A stretch of 21,405 nt of DNA, taken from the NCBI GenBank assembly GCA_964493205.1, contig CAZBMJ010000038.1, positions 1 through 21,405 of the forward strand, read 5' to 3'. Each line of letters begins with the position of its first letter. Position 1 is the stretch's first letter. Position numbers and translations under genes: made by a program. The notes beneath the pieces are model-generated. The model made no database searches, was not told where the DNA came from, and saw only the letters and a program-made list of their open reading frames with translations. Of this stretch, positions 15,010 through 21,405 are shown piece after piece. This DNA comes from CAZBMJ01 sp964493205. Its GTDB lineage: Bacteria; Myxococcota; UBA727; JABDBI01.

Positions 15010-15546
15010 TTATCGCGCAGTACCAATTACTATTGGTTGCTTACCTTCTTCCCAAATAACACCTAATTTTTTCAATTGCTCTAAGCTCACTAAATAAGCA
15101 TGCTTTTGCCTGCTGCCTTCAGGTGCAGCTACTTTAACATTTGTAAAAGTTGCTCCTGAAACATTAGCATTTCTTAAATTAGCATTAACTAAGTCTGTGT
15201 TTATGAGCTTGGCGTTGGTAAAATTAGCGTTAACCAAGTTAGCATTTTCAAAGATAACTTTGTATAAGTTAACATTACTAAAATCAACTCCAGCTAAATT
15301 GGCATTCTTTAGATTGGTAATAGTACGCTGGCCAGCTATATACAATGTTGCATTGTTCATATTAGCATCTGCAAGCTGTGCATTTTCAAAATTGGCTTCA
15401 CTCAAATCACTATTACTAAAATCAACTTTACTTAATTGTTTATACGTAAAATCAGTGTTTGTCTTAATATTTTCTGGCACAACAGTTTTTGAGACCAGTG
15501 ATAGAGAAAAAAGAAAAAACAATATATAATTTAAATATTTACTCAT
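15010..15546 (-). CDS. Secreted pentapeptide-repeat protein (copy 1)
   Basis: The 178-residue product is a paralogue of the next gene. It has a signal peptide (about residues 1-20, ending near LVSKTV), repeats at about 33-140 (SKVDFSNSDLSEANFENAQL, NLVNANFTNAKLINTDLVNA) and the same C-terminal element (YLVSLEQLKKLGVIWEE). Repeats are cleaner than in copy 2, with A/NxF and A/NxL centres. AGGA precedes the ATG. TATAAT lies upstream at 15577-15572 with a weak TTTATT -35, probably the promoter of the three-gene unit. Confidence 0.87.
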   Translation of the reverse strand: MSKYLNYILFFLFSLSLVSKTVVPENIKTNTDFTYKQLSKVDFSNSDLSEANFENAQLADANMNNATLYIAGQRTITNLKNANLAGVDFSNVNLYKVIFENANLVNANFTNAKLINTDLVNANLRNANVSGATFTNVKVAAPEGSRQKHAYLVSLEQLKKLGVIWEEGKQPIVIGTAR

Positions 15547-15627
15547 AGATCTTCCTAATTATTATTTATTCAGCATATATTATACATAATTATGCAAGTT
15601 AAATAAAACAAGAAGATGATCTCTTAT

Positions 15628-15655
15628 TTGAAAGCAGATAAATCTTTATTATAAA
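15628..15655 (+). promoter_or_regulatory. Promoter of the divergent pentapeptide-repeat gene
   Basis: TTGAAA (15628-15633) and TATAAA (15650-15655) are separated by 16 bases, about 75 bases before the GTG start at 15729. Its divergence from the copy 1 promoter makes 15547-15728 a shared control region. Confidence 0.5.
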
Positions 15656-15728
15656 ATCGCCGAAAGGAATCTTTTATATACGAAGCTGTTAAATATCAAT
15701 AAAAATAGGTAATGCTACGGAGGCCATA

Positions 15729-16448
15729 GTGATTAACATATTTTTTGCCTTACTTAGTTTTAGTTTTTGTGCGTATGCAAGCGATATAATTATCAGTGAT
15801 GAAGAAATGTGGACTTCCTTGCCTGATAAAACTAAATTAAAATTAACATCAACAGTTCTAGCACCCGATCTATTAAATAACCATGATATTATTAAACAAC
15901 TTAAAGAAATAAGTGAAGCAAATCTTAATTATCTAAAAACTAATTATGAACTAAAAGATATTGGTTTTGTAAACAGAATATTTTTTGGTGAAGATTTTTC
16001 CTCTTTGGCTTTATTACAAAATGACTTTTCCAACACAATAATTATTGGATGTTCATTCAAAAAAATGGATTTAAGCAAAGTTATTTTTGAGAAATCGTGC
16101 TTAAGTTATTCTAATTTTGAAGACGCAAAACTTACAAATGCTAATTTTCAGGATGCAACCACATGGCACACAAATTTTTTTGCAGCTGACCTTAGTGGCG
16201 CAAACTTTAGTGGTGCTGATCTTCAATCTGCACGCTTTAGTTGCGCCCAACTAACGCATACGAATTTTACTGATACTAAAGTTTTTAATGCTAATTTTTA
16301 TAAGGCTTCTATGAAAAAGTCTTTTAGATACTGTTCCTCGATGATTTTTGCTACTAAGAAAAAAAAGCTCAATATAAAGTGGCTACGAAATAATGGCGCG
16401 AGCTTACCTCAAGCTAAAAGTTCTCGTCCAAAGTTTTCAATAGACTAG
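15729..16448 (+). CDS. Third secreted pentapeptide-repeat protein, divergent
   Basis: The 239-residue product starts with GTG after GGAGG and has a signal peptide (about residues 1-17, FSFCAYA). A non-repeat segment (residues 18-95) precedes repeats at about 95-195 (IIGCSFKKMDLSKVIF, FEDAKLTNANFQDATTW, ADLSGANFSGADLQSARFS). Several repeats carry Cys or Lys in place of the usual Ala/Asn. A short basic tail (LNIKWLRNNGASLPQA) matches the C-terminal element of copies 1 and 2 in outline. It is transcribed away from copies 1 and 2, suggesting a duplicated and rearranged family. Confidence 0.82.
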   Translation: MINIFFALLSFSFCAYASDIIISDEEMWTSLPDKTKLKLTSTVLAPDLLNNHDIIKQLKEISEANLNYLKTNYELKDIGFVNRIFFGEDFSSLALLQNDFSNTIIIGCSFKKMDLSKVIFEKSCLSYSNFEDAKLTNANFQDATTWHTNFFAADLSGANFSGADLQSARFSCAQLTHTNFTDTKVFNANFYKASMKKSFRYCSSMIFATKKKKLNIKWLRNNGASLPQAKSSRPKFSID

Positions 16449-16474
16449 CTCCATATACATAAACCTCTAATCAC

Positions 16475-16954
16475 CTAATTATACTGCCATATATAAAAGT
16501 TTAAGTAGCTGGCAAATAGAATCCATAACAAATAAGGAAGCATCAGTAGCGACACTGCTCTTATCTTCCTATAAGCTGATAAAATTATCGTGCCGACCAA
16601 AATATCCATAGCGCCCAGAACTACTAGGGAAAGTCCGCTTAAGTGATAATGGAAAAACAAAGGCGTCCAGCTCCAGTTTAAGATAAGCTGAGTCACATAT
16701 AAGGTTTTGATAACACTTAGCTTGGAAAATGCTTGAGGGCGCCAAAGGAGCCAGCCACAAGCGCCAATAATTCCGTATAAAATAGTCCACGCAATTGGAA
16801 AAACATAATTTGGCGGTGTCAAGCTTGAGCGATTTAATGCACTATACCAAGTACTAATCTCTGGTTTTGTCAAATAGCCTATGCTGAACCCAATAAAAAT
16901 AAGAGCCAGGATCCATAAAATCAAAGAGATATAGTTTTTACTTCTTTTATCCAT
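16475..16954 (-). CDS. tspO: TspO/MBR family tryptophan-rich sensory protein
   Basis: TspO proteins are five-helix membrane proteins that bind porphyrins and sterols. The 159-residue product has five hydrophobic segments and the family landmarks: STWYSALNRSSLTPPNYVFPIAWT (Trp and Pro rich, helix 1-2 link), WLLWRPQAF, ILNWSWTPLFFHYH and the C-terminal LLPYLLWILFASYLNFYIW. Start ATG at 16954 follows GAGGT and overlaps the end of the upstream kinase-like gene by 8 bases. It is the last gene of a minus-strand accessory block. Confidence 0.92.
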   Translation of the reverse strand: MDKRSKNYISLILWILALIFIGFSIGYLTKPEISTWYSALNRSSLTPPNYVFPIAWTILYGIIGACGWLLWRPQAFSKLSVIKTLYVTQLILNWSWTPLFFHYHLSGLSLVVLGAMDILVGTIILSAYRKIRAVSLLMLPYLLWILFASYLNFYIWQYN

Positions 16955-17834
16955 TTATTACCTCGTGAATAATTCGTTTCTGCGTTTTAGAGTCCGCACT
17001 GTTTTTATCTGAAATTTGGCATAGTTCAAATGTTGCTTTCCATAAAGCCCACGCACGTGCACGAAGCCATGTATTTTGATCCATATCCATTTCAGAAATA
17101 AAAATCTCACGAGCTTTGCCAGATAAATACGTCCAAGCCATCACAAGATCGCATGCAGGATCACCAACAGCAATACCGCCAAAATCAATAATGGCTGATA
17201 GCTTGCTTCCTTCCATCAGTATATTGCCAATGGCAAAATCCCCATGAATCCATACGGGTGTTTTGTTCCATTTTGTGGTGCAAGCCTGGTCCCATAAAGC
17301 TAATGCTTTGCTTTCATCTATAATTTCAGCCAGCTCCGCAATTTGTTCTCGTGCTCCTTTGTCATAAAAGCTCACGTGGTCGCCTCGCCACCAATTATGC
17401 TTACCAGGCTCAGGGCCTTCAAGACTAGTAATGGCCTGCAGGTCTTTTAAAAAATTAGCGAGCTCACAAGCAAGTTGTTCTTTATCTTGGTTGGTCAACG
17501 TCAGCAAATTGATACTTTTTCCAGGCAACCATTTATAGATAGAAAATGAATAAGGATAATCTGTTGATGGTTTTCCAATTTTAATAGGAGCCGGAATGCT
17601 AAGGTTTAAACATTTTGCTAATTGCGGCAGTAGCTCTTGTTCCTTTGGAACTTTTAAAGCGTAATCTGCTGCAGTTGGCATACGAATGAGCATATGCTCA
17701 CCAAGCCTATAGGTACGATTATCATGCCCTTGTTTTTCAACGTCAGTGATTGGCAAATTGGAATATTCAGGAAATTGTTCAGCTATGAATTTGTGTGCAA
17801 GATTGGGGGTTGGAATGATTGTTTTTTCGCTCAT
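16947..17834 (-). CDS. Aminoglycoside-phosphotransferase-like kinase
   Basis: The 295-residue product has the APH/choline-kinase fold. An N-lobe (GHDNRTYRLGEHMLIRMP, with the Lys/Arg-containing strand) precedes the Brenner catalytic loop WIHGDFAIGNILM and the metal-binding IIDFGGIAVGDPACDL. The Asp residues of both motifs are present, so activity is likely. The substrate is unknown: aminoglycosides, macrolides, choline-like compounds or small metabolites all fit this family. The start is ATG at 17834. TspO overlaps its end and a YhcG-like remnant lies upstream. The block is accessory in character. Confidence 0.85.
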   Translation of the reverse strand: MSEKTIIPTPNLAHKFIAEQFPEYSNLPITDVEKQGHDNRTYRLGEHMLIRMPTAADYALKVPKEQELLPQLAKCLNLSIPAPIKIGKPSTDYPYSFSIYKWLPGKSINLLTLTNQDKEQLACELANFLKDLQAITSLEGPEPGKHNWWRGDHVSFYDKGAREQIAELAEIIDESKALALWDQACTTKWNKTPVWIHGDFAIGNILMEGSKLSAIIDFGGIAVGDPACDLVMAWTYLSGKAREIFISEMDMDQNTWLRARAWALWKATFELCQISDKNSADSKTQKRIIHEVING

Positions 17835-17872
17835 AATTCTACTTTATAACTACTACAGGGTGAGACTTAAAC

Positions 17873-18127
17873 TCATCTATGCCTATTTTCTTCCACCCAA
17901 GGCATTTGGTCAACAGGCTGTTGACCAATTTCATCTGCCTTATAGTCCTCAGCGAATTTAAGCATGTATTTCACATTTTGATGGCTAAAGCGTTTCATAT
18001 TAGAAAAAGCAAGCAAAATTAGCTCGTAATCAACACTCAAAGCCGCTTTATAGCGGGATGATGCAACGCGCTCTTTAAGATCGGCAAGAAACTTATTGTA
18101 GTCTTGATTGATAATGTTTTTACTCAT
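17873..18127 (-). pseudogene. Remnant of a DUF1016 (YhcG-type PDDEXK nuclease) gene
   Basis: The 84-residue product keeps two N-terminal pieces of the DUF1016 family. YNKFLADLKERVASSRYKAA resembles the opening helix, and FSNMKRFSHQNVKYMLKFAE followed by GQQPVDQMPW resembles the part around GFSxxNLKYMxxFAExY and QxPWGHN. The stretch usually between ELILLYW and that point (about 30 residues with the WxIGxxI and GWG segments) is missing in frame, and the protein ends just after PW, so the whole C-terminal nuclease domain is absent. A ribosome-binding site AAAGG precedes ATG at 18127. It may still be translated, but it is not a nuclease. Confidence 0.7.
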
Positions 18128-18130
18128 AAC

Positions 18131-18250
18131 TTACCTTTTAATTTTCCTATAAAACGCCTCATTAATATGTTTTTGTTCAACATCATCGTAAGTGATAATG
18201 GCGCTAATAAGATGATGAATGTGTTTCCGCAAAGCAAGATTTGTTGTCAT
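18131..18250 (-). pseudogene. N-terminal fragment resembling a NUDIX-type hydrolase
   Basis: A 39-residue frame (ATG at 18250, AGGAG upstream) reads LRKHIHHLISAIITYDDVEQ then KHINEAF. This resembles the N-terminal segment of a NUDIX family that opens with LRxHIxxLIxxIxPxDxxEQxHI, but it ends after 39 residues with no catalytic box. The ATG overlaps the stop of the intact NUDIX gene, and the stop lies 3 bases before the start of the YhcG remnant. It is probably the start of a broken gene. The family match is from memory and uncertain. Confidence 0.5.
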
Positions 18251-18708
18251 ATCATCACGCTCCTAAATACATCTGAAACTGGCGTTTGCAGCCACTGAGG
18301 CACGAGTTCTCTCAAGGGCTCTGCTCTAAAATCTATTTCGATTAATTTATTCAAAGGCATCCAAAGTAGCTCTATATGGGCTTCAAGCTGAGGAATTTTA
18401 TGATTGCTTTTCAAAGATTCTGATTCAGCCTCAAAAATGAAATTATATTCATGGTTGTGACAGATACTACTGTGCCCAGGTTTGAAGCTGTATTCTAGGC
18501 ATCCTAAAAATCTCTTAATTTTACAACGAGCGCCAGTTTCTTCCATTAATTCACGAAGAAGTGATGTTTCAACCGATTCACCATGTTCAACATGGCCTCC
18601 GGGTAGAAAATAAAAACTGACAGGCAGGTCAAGCGTTCTGCAAAGCAAAATGTGCCCTTGGTCTATAATGACACCTCTACTTAAAACATGTATATTATTC
18701 TTACTCAT
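18247..18708 (-). CDS. NUDIX hydrolase
   Basis: The 153-residue product carries a complete Nudix box at about residues 38-60 (GGHVEHGESVETSLLRELMEETG, matching Gx5Ex7REUxEExGU). The family hydrolyses nucleoside diphosphate-linked compounds, but the substrate cannot be told here. The rest is a usual alpha/beta/alpha Nudix fold (LSRGVIIDQGHILLC at the start, LLWMPLNKLIEIDFRAEPLR later). The start codon at 18708 overlaps the stop of an upstream DUF4440 remnant (ATGA), so its translation may depend on that remnant's old reading frame. Confidence 0.93.
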   Translation of the reverse strand: MSKNNIHVLSRGVIIDQGHILLCRTLDLPVSFYFLPGGHVEHGESVETSLLRELMEETGARCKIKRFLGCLEYSFKPGHSSICHNHEYNFIFEAESESLKSNHKIPQLEAHIELLWMPLNKLIEIDFRAEPLRELVPQWLQTPVSDVFRSVMI

Positions 18709-18770
18709 GCACCACCTCCATCAATTACGACTCCTTGGTGATAGGGGATCTTCCAATCACCATTACGCTT
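18705..18770 (-). pseudogene. C-terminal scrap of a DUF4440 (NTF2-like) gene
   Basis: The frame reads NGDWKIPYHQGVVIDGGGA and then stops at the TGA overlapping the NUDIX start. The end of the GNAT-DUF4440 protein at 20633 reads EGQWKIIYHQGTLIDGGKE. The DNA is also similar, roughly three quarters identical over about 48 bases by eye (CTCCATCAATTA shared). The rest of the gene is missing because the nucleotidyltransferase gene abuts it. This points to recombination between DUF4440 genes or loss of a second fusion gene. Confidence 0.65.
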
Positions 18771-19509
18771 TCCAGTCCTCTGGTGCATCAGACCTAAAGC
18801 CATTCCACAAATAGCCACCTTGTGGTTCCAATATCTTTGTCACAACAGTCTCAAGCGCTGTAGCATCGCCTGTTTGAACGAGGCTTTCAAATGCTTTAGT
18901 AAATTCTTCAGCAAGCTCTGAATTTTCTTGTTTTAAAATGCGCATCAAGGATTTGCCGCTGGCAGACCATTTTTTTTGGCACCTAAAATAAAACTGCAAG
19001 AGCGGTTCAAACAAATGCACAGCAGAGGTTATCTGCTCCTCTTTGTTCTTGGAAAATTTAATATCATCCAGAATATCTGTGATTAAAAAGCGTTCTTTAT
19101 CTATTTGAGCTTGGGTCAATGCTGATGGCCCTGCATTTAAAACTTCAGCTGCAAGTGTTTTAATATTTTCTGAAAAAGCGCTGGGTTTTGTAACCATTCG
19201 TCCATTCAAGATCATATGGCTCAGGCCAGAGATACCATTCCCCACTCTTGATTCTTCAAAAAAATATCTCAAGGTATCAATGTCATGAATAAATGCATCA
19301 ATGGGCCAAGCATCGTAAATAAAGGCTTCCCGATAAGCGTGAGCTACTTCTTCAAAAACAATAACAAGATCCAAGTCAGATGCACTTGTTCCAAGGCCCT
19401 CTGAAACTGATCCTGCCCAGAATACGGCTTTAGCATCAACGTAGCGTTCTTTAATAAGTTTTTCGATGGTTGCTAAGGGGTCATTTCTTGAGGATAAATC
19501 TTTTAACAT
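18763..19509 (-). CDS. Nucleotidyltransferase-domain protein
   Basis: The 248-residue product has the antibiotic-adenylyltransferase-like active site (FWAGSVSEGLGTSASDLDLVIVF, GSx9-DxD form) with a third Asp probably in WPIDAFIHD. A helical C-terminal part follows (about residues 130-240), as in ANT or streptomycin-type adenylyltransferases. The substrate is unknown. The start is ATG at 19509 (MLKDLSS) after AGGTG; a GTG two codons upstream at 19515 would also work. It is flanked by scraps and by other transferase-like genes, in keeping with an accessory cluster. Confidence 0.85.
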   Translation of the reverse strand: MLKDLSSRNDPLATIEKLIKERYVDAKAVFWAGSVSEGLGTSASDLDLVIVFEEVAHAYREAFIYDAWPIDAFIHDIDTLRYFFEESRVGNGISGLSHMILNGRMVTKPSAFSENIKTLAAEVLNAGPSALTQAQIDKERFLITDILDDIKFSKNKEEQITSAVHLFEPLLQFYFRCQKKWSASGKSLMRILKQENSELAEEFTKAFESLVQTGDATALETVVTKILEPQGGYLWNGFRSDAPEDWKA

Positions 19510-19607
19510 AATCACCTACCAAACCTTTTCAAGGATATTTTCATATGAGATGGGGCCAAAAATTCAATTTGTACTTCTTTTATTTCTCTAATTCGGCGAT
19601 TTTTTTG

Positions 19608-20462
19608 TTATTGCGGAAGCTCGAGATGTCTAATATGTCCCCGTTTTGCCCCGAATGACCTAACAAAATCATCAAAAACCTTCCAATGGGCAGTTCCTAA
19701 AACGAGCACGATTTTCTCAATCTGGTTGTTATCCCAAAACGCGTCGAGCATCGCCAATATGAGTTTAATATCTAGAGCATGTGACAAATAAGTAACTGCA
19801 TTTTCTTTGTTGTTGGTCATTGGCGCACTAACATGAGCGGTCAGCGTGTCGGTAATTTCTGCAATTCTTCTAACATGCGAATATTTTCGACCAAATTGAT
19901 TAATTTCGAAAAGCAGCTCATCGTTAATTGCAGTAGCTTTTATTTTTTGAAAATCTAGAGCTCCACGAGGATCAAGGGCTTTAGCGGTAAGCATTTTGCA
20001 AGCATCCGGCTCAACAAAGTATTCTGGTTCAAACTCATGAGTTCCGTAAGTCCTAAGAGACAAAAGCGCACACGGTAATTTCCACGCAATCCAGGTGGTA
20101 AATTCAGGCAATAAGTTTGGTGCATTAAGAAGAATTCGGTTTAACTCTTTCTCATCGTATTTTTTATTGAGGTCGACACCATAAAAGCTTTTAGATTCGA
20201 TTAACACCAAGGTTGGAATTCTCAAATTCTCTAGGGGCATTATTTCACGCAAAAACCACTTCAATTGGTCTTCGTTTTGCGCTGCTGAACCGCATTTGTG
20301 AACATCTGCGTAAACTTGTATTAGGATATTTTTATTATTGATGTTTAATGCGCTAAAATCGTATGAGGTAACGTAGCTTACCCACCCCAACGAAGTATTA
20401 GAAAATAGATCTACCAAAATTATTAGAAATATCGACGATATTTTTTTCATTTTCATGCTCAT
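19608..20462 (-). CDS. Secreted protein, possibly related to the TraB/ChaN/EreA-like group
   Basis: The 284-residue product has a hydrophobic N-terminal segment consistent with a signal peptide (KKISSIFLIILVDLFSNTSL, cleavage near LGW). The mature part contains VYADVHKCGSAAQNEDQL (His and Cys), LVLIESKSFY and, near the C-terminus, IVLVLGTAHWKVFDDFV. That spacing of an N-terminal His motif, a central Glu and a late GTxH resembles the TraB/ChaN/erythromycin-esterase-like group, but I cannot place it in a family. No known neighbour helps. ATG at 20462; no strong ribosome-binding site seen. Confidence 0.6.
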   Translation of the reverse strand: MSMKMKKISSIFLIILVDLFSNTSLGWVSYVTSYDFSALNINNKNILIQVYADVHKCGSAAQNEDQLKWFLREIMPLENLRIPTLVLIESKSFYGVDLNKKYDEKELNRILLNAPNLLPEFTTWIAWKLPCALLSLRTYGTHEFEPEYFVEPDACKMLTAKALDPRGALDFQKIKATAINDELLFEINQFGRKYSHVRRIAEITDTLTAHVSAPMTNNKENAVTYLSHALDIKLILAMLDAFWDNNQIEKIVLVLGTAHWKVFDDFVRSFGAKRGHIRHLELPQ

Positions 20463-20541
20463 TTAGTTGGAAAAATCGTGTTTATTAGCTACCGTTTATC
20501 TCAGATAATTACCAAACAAACAAGTACCCACGATCGTTTCC

Positions 20542-20637
20542 CTACGAAACAAGCATTTCAGCAAATTTAGGCATACCACTAAATAGTTTTTCACCTTCTG
20601 ACCCTGATTCCACATGCATTGTTGAGCCACACTCATT
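20542..20637 (-). pseudogene. Possible gene scrap downstream of the GNAT-DUF4440 gene
   Basis: In the gap after the DUF4440 stop one frame reads ECGSTMHVESGSEGEKLFSG, then MPKFAEMLVS and stop. It looks like a coding tail, with balanced amino-acid use, and overlaps the preceding stop by 3 bases. I do not recognise its family. A competing frame of about 47 codons exists but has unnatural composition. Evidence is weak. Confidence 0.25.
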
Positions 20638-21331
20638 CTTTCCCTCCATCAATTAAGGTTCCTTGATGATAGATAATCTTCCACTGACCTTCTAGCTTGC
20701 GCCACATTGTGCTGCGCCTTGTGACTCTGGTTTTATTTTGCATAAGAACGTATGTCAGTAAATAATTATCCGGTGCGATTTTGGTGAGCTCAAAGTTTTT
20801 TGCTTCCCAAACATCTTGATAGTTTGAGTCGTTATAGCGCTCAAGCAGTGTTTCTATGACGTCTTGTTTAGTGTAAACATTGCCTGAGGCACCTACTTCC
20901 CAAAATTCATCACACATTTGAGCCAAAATATCTTGTTCTGATTTGCCAAACTTATCGGGATGATGAAAGATTGGTTCTCTTGATTTAAGTTCATTGAGAA
21001 TATTGTTTGTACTAGCTTCTGAAGTGTTGCCCGATAATATCTTTCTCATAAGATAGACTTGGTGGCCTAGAAAAGTATTATGAGGGTAAGTATCAATGAT
21101 TGAAAAACCAATTTTTGTGTAAAAATCTTTTGCTTGAAAATCGGCTGTTTCCAGAGTCATAACAGAACAATGTTTTTGTTTGGCATAAATCTCAAGCTTC
21201 AACATTACGCTTTTAGCAAGCCCTTTGCCTCTATACTGTGGTTCAACCCAAATGCAATCTATATAGCAATTATCTTTGGTTATATCACCATAACAGCCAC
21301 CAACAACTCTACTTTTTGTTTTTATGTACAA
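20633..21331 (-). CDS. GNAT acetyltransferase-DUF4440 fusion, N-terminally truncated
   Basis: Residues of about 1-95 are the C-terminal half of a GNAT domain: VVGGCYGDI, IWVEPQYRGKGLAKSVML (acetyl-CoA loop RGKGLA), MTLETADFQAKDFYTKIGF. Residues of about 110-232 form a DUF4440 (NTF2-like) domain (REPIFHHPDKFGKSEQDIL, WEVGASGNVYTKQDV, WEAKNFELTKIAPDNYLLTY, STMWRKLEGQWKIIYHQGTL). The first GNAT strand and helices are missing. The frame continues upstream to the 29-bp repeat and is closed there by a stop at 21368-21370, so the 5' part was probably removed at the repeat. The nominal TTG start at 21331 has no good ribosome-binding site. It may be a pseudogene. Confidence 0.75.
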   Translation of the reverse strand: MYIKTKSRVVGGCYGDITKDNCYIDCIWVEPQYRGKGLAKSVMLKLEIYAKQKHCSVMTLETADFQAKDFYTKIGFSIIDTYPHNTFLGHQVYLMRKILSGNTSEASTNNILNELKSREPIFHHPDKFGKSEQDILAQMCDEFWEVGASGNVYTKQDVIETLLERYNDSNYQDVWEAKNFELTKIAPDNYLLTYVLMQNKTRVTRRSTMWRKLEGQWKIIYHQGTLIDGGKE

Positions 21332-21350
21332 AGTAAATGGATCGTGCTCA

Positions 21351-21379
21351 TACGCATAGGCGGCAGGTTAAGGGTTTAA
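21351..21379 (-). repeat. Right copy of the 29-bp terminal inverted repeat
   Basis: On the minus strand this is identical to 27-55 on the plus strand. It overlaps the truncated 5' end of the GNAT-DUF4440 gene, whose frame is closed by a stop inside the repeat. The external frame reads KPILNP-stop here. It marks a breakpoint in the gene. Confidence 0.8.
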
Positions 21380-21405
21380 GATAGGTTTTATCTGTTTATA
21401 AACAA

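Noticed and set aside
15197..15529. 110-residue plus-strand ORF opposite pentapeptide copy 1
   Set aside because: It is the antisense of the repeat codons; its Leu/Lys-rich periodicity mirrors them, and there is no ribosome-binding site.
16569..16790. 73-residue minus-strand ORF inside tspO
   Set aside because: It overlaps a firm TspO gene in another frame.

Overview
The window reads as a low-GC gammaproteobacterial chromosome segment. The best clue is the minus-strand order tRNA-Gln(TTG), prs, rplY, pth (10233 down to 6904), a classic gammaproteobacterial arrangement. The housekeeping proteins (PolX, LolA, Pth, L25, PRPP synthetase, SAH hydrolase, MsrB-MsrA) fit this. High AT content, decayed genes and degenerate enzymes are compatible with a host-associated or genome-reducing lineage, for example Legionellales-like. 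That placement is inference only.

Left part (1-5400): the tail of an unknown ORF, then polX-lolA-membrane protein on the plus strand, tRNA-Thr(CGT) on the minus strand, a class I photolyase, and a convergent GNAT acetyltransferase. PolX has lost all three catalytic aspartates of its polymerase domain but keeps an intact PHP phosphoesterase domain. Centre-left (5400-10370): a small secreted protein, a REP-associated-transposase-like (RAYT) gene whose HUH histidines are gone but which keeps a C-terminal helix-turn-helix, then pth, rplY, a repeat-bearing lipoprotein inserted between rplY and prs, prs and tRNA-Gln. A REP-like palindrome lies just upstream of pth, close to the RAYT gene.

Centre (10370-13600): ahcY with its terminator, a candidate structured small RNA ending in a strong terminator, a 45-codon ORF with its own terminator, a secreted Cys-containing protein on the minus strand, a 15-codon micro-ORF with a strong ribosome-binding site (possibly a broken ArfA-like gene), a leader hairpin, and a DUF883 (ElaB/YqjD-like) plus YqjE-like membrane-protein pair. 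Next (13600-16450) come three secreted pentapeptide-repeat proteins. Two are tandem paralogues in an apparent operon with a fused MsrB-MsrA methionine sulfoxide reductase; the third is divergent.

Right part (16450-21405): a block of minus-strand accessory genes, in sampled lines somewhat richer in GC than the AT-rich left side. It holds TspO/MBR, an aminoglycoside-phosphotransferase-like kinase, NUDIX, a nucleotidyltransferase, a secreted unknown protein and an N-terminally truncated GNAT-DUF4440 fusion. Between them lie recognisable scraps of broken genes: a DUF1016/YhcG remnant, a NUDIX N-terminus and a DUF4440 tail. The two ends of the window carry a perfect 29-bp sequence in inverted orientation, so a dispersed repeat probably bounds the segment. 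No CRISPR array, rRNA, complete insertion sequence or origin was seen.
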